From assembly GCA_903837445.1 (NCBI GenBank), contig CAILUR010000143.1, positions 1-7,649 of the forward strand: a stretch of DNA of 7,649 nucleotides. Reading direction: 5' to 3'. The notes beneath the pieces were generated by a model. The model was not told where the DNA came from and made no database searches. It saw only the letters and a program-made list of their open reading frames with translations. Shown here piece by piece: positions 1 to 6,236 of the stretch. Source of the stretch: an uncultured bacterium (GTDB taxonomy: Bacteria; Oederibacteriota; PGYV01; CAILUR01). The position numbers were made by a program, and so were the translations under genes. How positions within the stretch are numbered: the stretch's first letter is position 1; every line of letters starts with the position of its first letter.

Positions 1-440
1 CCCAAGCAACCATGACAAACATGACAATGATGGGTGGTGATACCGGTACCCAAAACATGGACGAACACAACCCAGATGCAGAGTATAAATTGCAAGCTCT
101 CCAACAATTTCAAGATTTCTAGGTCCCCCACCACCACAGCATTCCCGTAATTTTCTACATGGAAATGTCGTCCGAGCGGTCCAGCTATCGCATATATAAA
201 TTCGCCTTCTTTCAAAGCCGCAAGTTTCATAGTAGATAACCCTACGACCATATAAATAATATAAACTATATTTTTACTTCTATCCCAATCATAAATAGTA
301 AGAGGAATTCTTTCGCCTGTTTCATCTGGAATAACTATCACAAAGTTTCCCGCTTTGCAGTTTTTTACCACATGTGCGGCCTCTATCCCCATAAGCATAA
401 TATCTTTGGTGAGTTCTTTTACTTTCGTAATTTTATACAT
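1..440 (-). CDS. NfnA/SudB-like ferredoxin-NADP reductase subunit, N-terminal part (partial or disrupted)
   Basis: The start is the ATG at 438-440, preceded by AAGGAG seven bases upstream. The first 105 residues match the FAD-binding part of the NfnA (NfnS)/sulfide dehydrogenase SudB/PyrK-type reductases. The flavin-binding signature is ERIPLTIYDWD (about residues 43-53), followed by a KLAALKEGE turn and GPLGRHF (about 87-93). The family usually binds FAD and one [2Fe-2S] cluster and pairs with a GltD-like NfnB to couple NADPH, NADH and ferredoxin. Here a GltD-like module is encoded two genes upstream, fused to NuoF, so this subunit is its probable partner. After ...AVVVG (codon at 126-128) the expected GGGVG nucleotide-binding loop is missing. 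The frame stays open to the window edge but becomes unlike the family. The gene is either broken near position 124 or joined there to unrelated DNA. Confidence 0.72.
   Translation of the reverse strand, partial: MYKITKVKELTKDIMLMGIEAAHVVKNCKAGNFVIVIPDETGERIPLTIYDWDRSKNIVYIIYMVVGLSTMKLAALKEGEFIYAIAGPLGRHFHVENYGNAVVVGDLEILKLLESLQFILCIWVVFVHVLGTGITTHHCHVCHGCL
3..122 (+). CDS. Possible C-terminal tail of an unidentified protein, convergent to the operon (partial)
   Basis: A plus-strand frame is open from the window edge to a TAG at 120-122 and encodes about 39 residues, ending ...KLQALQQFQDF. The peptide is hydrophilic, rich in Met, Gly, Asp and Gln, and looks like a genuine acidic C-terminal tail. 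The opposite frame gives an odd hydrophobic, Cys/His/Trp-rich peptide. Codon choices (GGT, ACC, AAC, CCA, CTC, CAA) differ from the hydrogenase operon. I do not recognise the family. The stop falls within two or three bases of the point where the minus-strand NfnA-like gene loses its family match. The segment may therefore be the end of a convergent gene, or foreign sequence joined to the contig. It could also be chance, since 39 codons without a stop is not strong proof. Confidence 0.3.
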   Translation, partial: QATMTNMTMMGGDTGTQNMDEHNPDAEYKLQALQQFQDF

Positions 441-445
441 ACACA

Positions 446-490
446 CTCCTTTTTCGTATTCAGAAATCTATTCTTCTGATTTGCGAAAAA
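446..490 (-). promoter_or_regulatory. Interrupted inverted repeat next to the nfnA-like ribosome binding site
   Basis: The 73-base gap between hydA and the nfnA-like gene carries two nested inverted repeats. The outer arms are TTTTTCG/CGAAAAA (484-490 and 450-456). The inner arms are TCAGAA/TTCTGA (474-479 and 460-465), with an 8-base loop. On the transcript the right arm runs directly into the GGAG of the ribosome binding site (446-451). A weak stem-loop here could affect translation or mRNA processing of the last gene relative to hydA. It lacks the GC-rich stem and trailing U-run of a terminator. Function is inferred from position only. Confidence 0.35.
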
Positions 491-513
491 TTATACTACA
501 CTTTCATTTTGTT

Positions 514-2283
514 TTATACAAGAATTCCGCGTTTGATATATTCCGTATGCAGGAGTTCGTGAGATAAGTGTCCCAACGGTTCTTTTAAAAAGTCTTTATA
601 CAAGACCGCCACTTCAGGATTTTCGTGGGACTTACGCAGGCCTTTATTTTTATCTTCGCTATATATTGATTCAGCGCGTTTTTTTCTTATCGCCCAAGTG
701 GTGGGTATGGGTTGTCCGCCGCCGCCTATACAACCCCCTGGACAAGTCATAACTTCAATAAAAGCGTAAGGCGAGGTCCCTGCTTTTATCTGTTCGAGGA
801 GTTTGCGCGCATTTGCTAAAGTGTGTGCTACCGCGACTTTTACTTTCATTCCGTTGATATCAAGTTCGGCTTCCTTTATGCCTTCCATACCACGGACCAC
901 TGTCAGGTCAAGTGATGGTAAAGCAGTCCCTGTCAAAACTTCATAAGCAGTTCTTAGTGCCGCTTCCATAACTCCGCCAGTAGCACCGAAAATAACCGCA
1001 GCGCCAGTAGAGGCGCCTAAAGGACTATCAAACTCTTCATTAGGTAATTCCGCGAACTGAATGCCTGTCTCTTTAAACATTCTGGCGAGTTCTCTTGTCG
1101 TGAGCACATAATCTACATCATAAAATTTATCATTTTCAGTGAGCGCCATTTTGTTTTTCCAATAGTCAAACGCCCCCATCATTTCTGGTCTTTTGGCTTC
1201 ATATTTTTTTGCAGTGCACGGCATAATAGACACCACTACTACATTCCTCGGATCCAAACCCATTTTTTCAGCATAGAAAGATTTTGCTAAAGCTCCGAAC
1301 ATTTGTTGTGGTGATTTACAAGTGGAAAGGTTTCCAAGTTGTTCTGGAAAAAAATGTTCTATAAACTTTATCCAACCTGGAGAGCAAGAAGTAATCATAG
1401 GCAAGGTGCCACCGGTTTTTATTCTTTTTATCAATTCGTGCCCTTCTTCCATAATGGTAAGATCTGCGGAAAAATCAGTATCAAACACTTTGCTAAACCC
1501 AAGCCGTCTGAGGGCTGCTACCATTTTTCCAGTCACGAGGGCACCTGCGCCCATACCCATAGCTTCGCCTATCCCTACGCGTATCGCTGGAGCGGTCTGT
1601 ACAATTACTGTTTTACCAGAAGCTTGCAAGGCAGTAAAAACTGCAGCGGTGTCATCTCTTTCTACTATGGCCCCAGTTGGGCAAACTATGGCGCATTGCC
1701 CACAGTTCACACAGACCGAATTTCCCAGGCCCTTATCCATAAATGTGGTGACTTTACTTTTTAGTCCTCTGTTCGCCACATTTATCGCGTGCACTGTCTG
1801 CACCGCCGAACATATTTTTACGCATCTGCCACAAAGAATACATTTATTCGGATCTCTGACCAGTGATGGCGAAGTAGTGTCAATGGCATCTATTTTTTTT
1901 GTCCTGACATAGCGTGTTTCTTTTATTCCCATTACCTGCGAGATTTCTTGTAGTTCACAATTTTGATTTCTCCCACAGGTCAGACATTCGTTAGGATGAT
2001 TGGCGAGTAAAAGTTCTACATTTGTTTTTCTCGCGTCCATAACTTTTTTTGAATTGGTGGTGATTTCCATAGCTTCATTTGCCTGCTGAACGCAAGACCG
2101 CACCAGAGCTCGTGCCCCTTTTACTTCCACCACACAGACTCCACAAGAGGCATTATCCGCCACATCTTCCATATAACAAAGATGCGGAATATTTACTCCG
2201 GCTTTTTTACAGGCATTCAATATGGTCTGGCCTTTGTCTACCTGATAGTCCTTGCCGTTTACTTTTATATTAATTTTTTCCAT
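514..2283 (-). CDS. hydA: [FeFe]-hydrogenase catalytic subunit HydA
   Basis: This 589-residue cytoplasmic enzyme interconverts 2H+ + 2e- and H2, and is close in length and layout to clostridial CpI. Domains in order are: NuoG-like [2Fe-2S] ferredoxin (C36, C47, C50, C64); His-ligated [4Fe-4S] (H96, C100, C103, C109); two [4Fe-4S] clusters (C148/151/154/158 and C191/194/197/201); the H-cluster domain; and a small-subunit-like tail with HELLHTEY. H-cluster motifs are L1 TSCSPGW (298-304), L2 MPCTAKKYE (354-362) and L3 EVMTCPGGCIGGGGQP (510-525, C514 and C518). Proton-path residues aligned to CpI appear kept (C300, E280, E283, S320). The oddity is S301, which sits where CpI has its Cys300 ligand. 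There is no C-terminal [2Fe-2S] domain like that of Thermotoga HydA. The ATG start follows AGGAG, 24 bases after the NuoF-GltD gene. Companion NuoE and NuoF subunits indicate a trimeric, NADH-linked, possibly bifurcating type (group A3). No maturases are in the window. Confidence 0.96.
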   Translation of the reverse strand: MEKINIKVNGKDYQVDKGQTILNACKKAGVNIPHLCYMEDVADNASCGVCVVEVKGARALVRSCVQQANEAMEITTNSKKVMDARKTNVELLLANHPNECLTCGRNQNCELQEISQVMGIKETRYVRTKKIDAIDTTSPSLVRDPNKCILCGRCVKICSAVQTVHAINVANRGLKSKVTTFMDKGLGNSVCVNCGQCAIVCPTGAIVERDDTAAVFTALQASGKTVIVQTAPAIRVGIGEAMGMGAGALVTGKMVAALRRLGFSKVFDTDFSADLTIMEEGHELIKRIKTGGTLPMITSCSPGWIKFIEHFFPEQLGNLSTCKSPQQMFGALAKSFYAEKMGLDPRNVVVVSIMPCTAKKYEAKRPEMMGAFDYWKNKMALTENDKFYDVDYVLTTRELARMFKETGIQFAELPNEEFDSPLGASTGAAVIFGATGGVMEAALRTAYEVLTGTALPSLDLTVVRGMEGIKEAELDINGMKVKVAVAHTLANARKLLEQIKAGTSPYAFIEVMTCPGGCIGGGGQPIPTTWAIRKKRAESIYSEDKNKGLRKSHENPEVAVLYKDFLKEPLGHLSHELLHTEYIKRGILV

Positions 2284-2307
2284 TTTTATTTTCTCCTCAA
2301 TGTGGTT

Positions 2308-5300
2308 TTAATTAGTTTCTTTTACATCGCAACGCAGACAACGGTTCACTTCGCCTCTGGCCTGTTCGCCAGTATAACCGGTAAGGACTTCCTGAAAGTT
2401 TGATTTTCTTTCGGCGACTGGAACATGTTTACTGTGATTCATTCCTGCCCCCTGCGGTTCAAGCGGCACTTCATTTTTAAATTCAAACTTTTTAATGAGC
2501 TTTGCGAACCGACTGACTTTCATAAGTGCAAAATCTATAGCTTCAGAAGCTTTTTTTGCTATCCCCATAGCTTCTGCCGCTGTTGCTGGACCTGTCACCG
2601 CATCCCCTATCGCATATATTTTAGGATTGGCAGTGACATAAGTATATTTATCAGTTTTTATAGTGCCGTTTTTGTTTGTCTCTATGCCTAGGTCTTTTGC
2701 GAAAACAGAGTCCACTTTTTCGCCTATGGCAAGAATCACCGTATCAAAATCAAGCGTTTCTGTGTCTTTTGTCGCTACAGGTTTTCTTCTCCCTGATTCA
2801 TCAAACCCACCGGCAATCATTTTTATTATTTCTAAGCCTTTTACATTGCCTTTCCCATCATCTATTATTTTATTTGGTCCTGACATAAATTTAAACTTTA
2901 TCCCTTCAGCTTCAGCTTCCTGTATTTCGGTCTCGTTTGCCGGCATAGCATCTTTACCTCTGCGGTAAACTACTGTCACTTCAGCCCCCAACCTCATAGT
3001 AGTTCTGGCCGCATCTATCGCCACATTTCCAGCGCCGATTATCGCTACTTTTTTCCCAAGCTTAGGTGCCGTGCCCAGTGTAAAATCTTCGAGGAATTTG
3101 TAGCCAGGAATTACCCCGTTAAGAGTTTTACCCACTATGTCCAGTTCCTGATCTTTTTCCGCACCGACGGCCACTAAGACCATATCATTTTGTTCTTCAA
3201 GTTTTTTGAAAGAAATATCTTTGCCTATGACAGTGTTGTATTTAAATTTTACTCCTAACTTTTCAAACATTTTTAGTTCGTGCTCAAGGACATCTTTCGG
3301 CAAGCGATAGGCAGGAATTCCATAGTAAAGGACTCCGCCACCTTTCGCGTGTGAATCATATACCGTGACCTCGTGTCCAAGCCGCACAAGATAAAAAGCC
3401 GCTGTCAACCCTGCTGGGCCTGCACCTACTATGGCAATTTTTTTACCAGTTGCGGTAAGTTTTTCGGCTATGAGCGCATCATAGGTCATTTGTTCTTTTC
3501 CCATTTTATACATAGTGTCAGCGAGATAGCGATGTATCTCACCCTGTGCTACTGGTTCGTCTATGGTCTCTCTCCTGCACTGCATTTGACAGTGAAAGTG
3601 GCATATCCGACCAAGCGAGCCCGGTAGCGGGTTATCGCGAAGCGTCAATTCAAAAGCTTCTTCAAGGCGGTTTTCTTTTATCAGTTGGAGATATCCAGGA
3701 ATATTCATATGCATAGGACAACTATTCTCGCAAAGTGCTGAGAAAAGTTTATCACACACTCCAGAGTCACATCTCTTTTCCACTATATGTTTTTCATATT
3801 CATCTCGGAAATATTTTATCGTAGTCAGGACTGGATTTGCACTGGTCTGCCCAAGCCCACAAAGAGACGAATCTCTAATGATAGGTGCGAGTCTTTCAAG
3901 CGTTTCCAAATCTTCTTTCACTGCCTGTCCTCGGGTAATTTTATTTAATATGGCAAGCGACTGCGAAAGCCCTTCCCTGCACGGAGTACATTTACCGCAG
4001 GATTCCGAAGAAGTAAACTCTACAAAATAGCGTGCCACATCCACCATACAATTTTCCTGATCCATTACCACCATACCGCCCGAACCCATAATAGCACCTA
4101 AAGCATTGAGGGACTCATAGTCCACTGCCGTGCCAAAATGTTGGACAGGAATACAGCCACCTGATGGTCCGCCTGTCTGCACTGAGCGAATTTTCTTTTT
4201 AGTGCCTGTCCCTCCGCCCATTTCATAAATTATATTTTCAAGCAAAGTGCCAAGAGGCAACTCTACAAGCCCTGTATTTTTTATTTTTCCTACAAGTGAA
4301 AATACTTTTGTGCCCGAAGAGGTCGGGGTGCCTGTCTTCGTAAACTCATCTCCCCCGTTCAAAACTATAACAGGGATATTGCACCAAGTTTCTACATTAT
4401 TAATATTAGTGGGTTTTCCCCAAAGGCCTTTTTGTGCAGGAAACGGCGGTCTGGGAATGGGTCTTCCTGCTTTCCCTTCTATAGAGGCAATGAGGGCGGT
4501 TTCTTCGCCACAAACAAAAGCTCCTGCGCCTTCTACATATTCAAGTTCAAAATTAAAATTGGTGCCCAATATATTATTTCCCAAAAAGCCCTCTGCTTTT
4601 GCCTGTGCTATAGCTTTTATAAGTCGCTCGACAGCCAGCGGATACTCGGCTCTTATATAGAACACGCCTTTTGATGCGCCCATAACAAAAGCGCCTATTA
4701 TCATTCCTTCAATAAGACTATGTGGGTCGCTTTCTATTTCGTTCCTGTTCATATACGCCCCTGGGTCGCCTTCATCCGCATTACAAATTATATATTTCTG
4801 GTCCGCTGTCACCTGTTTCATAAGTTCCCATTTTTTTCCAGTGGGGAAACCTGCTCCGCCGCGTCCACGCAATTTTGATTTTTTCACTTCGTCAAGAACT
4901 GCTTCTTCTTTCATTTGCGTCAGCGCTTTCACAAGCGCCTGATAGCCACCGACGGCAATATACTCTTCTATATCTTCTGGATTTATTATGCCAGAATCAC
5001 GGAGCACTATTTTTTTCTGTCCTTTGAAAAAAGCCAACTCGTTCCAAGAAGGCACTTCTGGAAACCCTTTTCCATATTTAATCTTTGAGGTTAAAAAATC
5101 CCACTCCTCTATTTTACAAATGGCTTTTCTTAAAGGCATTACGCCTTTGACTAAGCTTTCTACTATTTCTTTTGCATCGTTCACAGTCACTTTGTTCCAT
5201 ATGATTAGAGGCTGGCCTGGAAGATATATATTTACAAAAGGTTCTTCTGCACAAAAACCAAAGCACCCTGTAGGCGAAAGCTTCGCTTTTAGGTTTTTTT

Positions 5301-5448
5301 CTTTTACTAACTTTTCAAAAGCCAAATATAAGGCCTCCGCCCCACCGCAGGTGCCCATTCCTACATTTATCATAGGCGTATCTGGCAATATTTTTTTTAG
5401 GGCTTTTTTTTGTAGTTCGTCGAGTGATTTTTTATCAGTAATTTTCAT
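2308..5448 (-). CDS. NuoF/HydB-like NADH/FMN subunit fused to a GltD/NfnB-like NAD(P)H/FAD oxidoreductase
   Basis: One uninterrupted 1046-residue frame. Residues 1-100 are a thioredoxin-like [2Fe-2S] domain (C34, C62, C66). About 130-545 is the NuoF core: glycine-rich GRGGAGFPTGKKW (195-207), NADEGDPG (223-230), GAFVCGEETA (309-318), and the N3-type [4Fe-4S] ligands C484, C487, C490 and C530. At 559-565 the KRCDSGVC-like motif that normally leads into HydB's two-[4Fe-4S] tail is kept, but the chain then enters a GltD N-terminal Fe-S domain (C573, C577, C616, C620, C624). An FAD fold (VGAGPAG, 674-680), a second dinucleotide fold (IGAGNVA, 804-810) ending in VVYRRG (826-831, suggesting NADPH), and GDA (948-950) follow. 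The tail ends RCLRCD (1036-1041). It probably passes electrons between NADH, NADPH and HydA. Its ATG directly follows the nuoE stop (TAAATG), with a GGGGG ribosome binding site inside nuoE. Confidence 0.93.
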   Translation of the reverse strand: MKITDKKSLDELQKKALKKILPDTPMINVGMGTCGGAEALYLAFEKLVKEKNLKAKLSPTGCFGFCAEEPFVNIYLPGQPLIIWNKVTVNDAKEIVESLVKGVMPLRKAICKIEEWDFLTSKIKYGKGFPEVPSWNELAFFKGQKKIVLRDSGIINPEDIEEYIAVGGYQALVKALTQMKEEAVLDEVKKSKLRGRGGAGFPTGKKWELMKQVTADQKYIICNADEGDPGAYMNRNEIESDPHSLIEGMIIGAFVMGASKGVFYIRAEYPLAVERLIKAIAQAKAEGFLGNNILGTNFNFELEYVEGAGAFVCGEETALIASIEGKAGRPIPRPPFPAQKGLWGKPTNINNVETWCNIPVIVLNGGDEFTKTGTPTSSGTKVFSLVGKIKNTGLVELPLGTLLENIIYEMGGGTGTKKKIRSVQTGGPSGGCIPVQHFGTAVDYESLNALGAIMGSGGMVVMDQENCMVDVARYFVEFTSSESCGKCTPCREGLSQSLAILNKITRGQAVKEDLETLERLAPIIRDSSLCGLGQTSANPVLTTIKYFRDEYEKHIVEKRCDSGVCDKLFSALCENSCPMHMNIPGYLQLIKENRLEEAFELTLRDNPLPGSLGRICHFHCQMQCRRETIDEPVAQGEIHRYLADTMYKMGKEQMTYDALIAEKLTATGKKIAIVGAGPAGLTAAFYLVRLGHEVTVYDSHAKGGGVLYYGIPAYRLPKDVLEHELKMFEKLGVKFKYNTVIGKDISFKKLEEQNDMVLVAVGAEKDQELDIVGKTLNGVIPGYKFLEDFTLGTAPKLGKKVAIIGAGNVAIDAARTTMRLGAEVTVVYRRGKDAMPANETEIQEAEAEGIKFKFMSGPNKIIDDGKGNVKGLEIIKMIAGGFDESGRRKPVATKDTETLDFDTVILAIGEKVDSVFAKDLGIETNKNGTIKTDKYTYVTANPKIYAIGDAVTGPATAAEAMGIAKKASEAIDFALMKVSRFAKLIKKFEFKNEVPLEPQGAGMNHSKHVPVAERKSNFQEVLTGYTGEQARGEVNRCLRCDVKETN

Positions 5449-5967
5449 TTAATTTTTTCCCCCTTTGGCGACAATGGCTACCAGTTTTTGTAATTTTGTC
5501 ACCGTCATATGACTATGAATAACTTCGTCGATAGCCACCACAGGCGCCAAAGCGCATTGCCCGAAACAAGCGACTGTGCGTATGGTAAATTTATTATCTG
5601 GCGTGGTAAAAGAAGGTTCTCCGTCTTCCAGTTCTTTTGAGCCGCCCATAAGCATTCCAATATCATCCAAAAGCGCCTTTGACCCTCTGGTGTGGCAGGC
5701 TGTGCCACGACACACAGTAATAGTATGATCGCCTTGGGGTTTGAGATTGAAAAAAGAATAGAAAGTAATTATGTTATAAATTTTTGAAAGGGGGACTCCT
5801 GTCTGGACCGCTATATGATTTAGCGCCGCCTCCGGAAGAAACTGATGTTCTATTGTCTTTTGAGCTTCTTCAAGGATATTTAATATCTCGCCCTGTTTTC
5901 CTTTATTTTTTATGATAATTTCATCTAACTTTTTCAAGTCGATTTTTGTTTCGGTAGCCTTAGTCAT
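5449..5967 (-). CDS. hydC: NuoE/HydC-like [2Fe-2S] subunit of the hydrogenase complex
   Basis: This 172-residue protein has the usual NuoE length. The N-terminal helical bundle (about 12-75) carries the family's Q.G..PLSKIYNIITFYSFF region. The C-terminal thioredoxin-like fold binds one [2Fe-2S] cluster through C86, C91, C134 and C138 (TVCRGTACHTRGS and VACFGQCALAP). In complex I and HydABC hydrogenases this subunit sits beside the FMN subunit and holds the N1a-type cluster. It is the first gene of the operon, 54 bases or so from the predicted transcription start, with AGGAG (5974-5978) placed well before the ATG. Its TAA touches the ATG of the NuoF-GltD gene, so the two are almost certainly translationally coupled and made in equal amounts. 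No key residue is missing. The symbol follows the HydABC convention; NuoE would be equally valid. Confidence 0.95.
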   Translation of the reverse strand: MTKATETKIDLKKLDEIIIKNKGKQGEILNILEEAQKTIEHQFLPEAALNHIAVQTGVPLSKIYNIITFYSFFNLKPQGDHTITVCRGTACHTRGSKALLDDIGMLMGGSKELEDGEPSFTTPDNKFTIRTVACFGQCALAPVVAIDEVIHSHMTVTKLQKLVAIVAKGGKN

Positions 5968-5998
5968 ATTTTTCTCCTTTTTTGAGCGCTTCTTTAAT

Positions 5999-6016
5999 AT
6001 GTGAAATAAATCACAT
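5999..6016. promoter_or_regulatory. 18-base perfect palindrome, candidate operator (Rex or CRP/FNR-type)
   Basis: The sequence ATGTGAAATAAATCACAT has perfectly complementary outer arms (ATGTGA and TCACAT) around six A/T bases. It fits the TGTGA-N6-TCACA pattern bound by CRP/FNR/HcpR-family regulators and partly fits the Rex pattern TTGTGAA-N4-TTCACAA. It lies a few bases downstream of the predicted start site of the hydrogenase operon promoter, which is where a repressor would act. Rex, an NADH/NAD+ sensor known to control hydrogenases in several anaerobes, is the most sensible candidate functionally. The TGTGA-N6-TCACA core is a better match to CRP/FNR/HcpR proteins. Confidence 0.6.
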
Positions 6017-6027
6017 TTAATTATTAG

Positions 6028-6056
6028 ATTTTACTAAAATAGTGATATATTGTCAA
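6028..6056 (-). promoter_or_regulatory. Sigma-70 promoter of the hydrogenase operon
   Basis: Read on the minus strand, a perfect -35 box TTGACA (6051-6056) is followed by a 17-base spacer and the -10 box TAAAAT (6028-6033), one mismatch from TATAAT. The predicted start site is about 6020-6022, giving a leader of roughly 54 bases before the NuoE ATG at 5967. Box quality and spacing are close to ideal. The surrounding DNA is very AT-rich, as expected for a promoter, and the 18-base palindrome starts just after the predicted start site. Confidence 0.75.
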
Positions 6057-6185
6057 TATTCTTTATCATAAATTATATATATCACACGCAAAACCCCAGT
6101 ATTATATAACCATTTTGGTAGTATTGCATCAAGCAAAGCACATTTTTCAATATTTTGGGAGTAAAAAGGAAATTGCTTTAGACAT

Positions 6186-6215
6186 AAAAAAAACGGGCTT
6201 TTCAGCCCGTTTTTT
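6186..6215 (-). terminator. Intrinsic terminator of the glycosyltransferase unit
   Basis: A perfect stem ACGGGCT/AGCCCGT (6193-6199 and 6204-6210) with a 4-base loop is flanked by eight A and six T on the plus strand. On the minus-strand transcript this gives a GC-rich hairpin followed by a run of eight U, 22 bases after the glycosyltransferase stop codon. The flanking A and T runs make it symmetrical enough to work in both directions. It separates the glycosyltransferase unit from the hydrogenase operon promoter. Confidence 0.92.
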
Positions 6216-6236
6216 GTTGTTTATTGTTTATATACT

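Noticed and set aside
490..495. TATAAT hexamer on the minus strand upstream of the nfnA-like gene
   Set aside because: No acceptable -35 box at 16-18 bases and no extended -10; such hexamers are frequent in AT-rich spacers.
1322..1912. Plus-strand open frame of 196 codons opposite hydA
   Set aside because: It lies entirely antisense to a well-supported hydrogenase gene, has no ribosome binding site and encodes no recognisable family; it is a codon-bias shadow.
4988..5452. Plus-strand open frame of 154 codons opposite the NuoF part
   Set aside because: Fully antisense to the NuoF-GltD gene, whose motifs are unambiguous; no independent coding evidence.
6101..6129. Second possible promoter with TATAAT at 6101-6106
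   Set aside because: The hexamer 17 bases upstream matches the -35 consensus at only three of six positions, and a far better promoter lies closer to the gene.
5968..6236. Riboswitch, small RNA or hidden small gene in the largest intergenic gap
   Set aside because: Apart from the promoter, palindrome and terminator the gap is simple AT-rich sequence with no conserved-looking RNA element and no small frame with a ribosome binding site.
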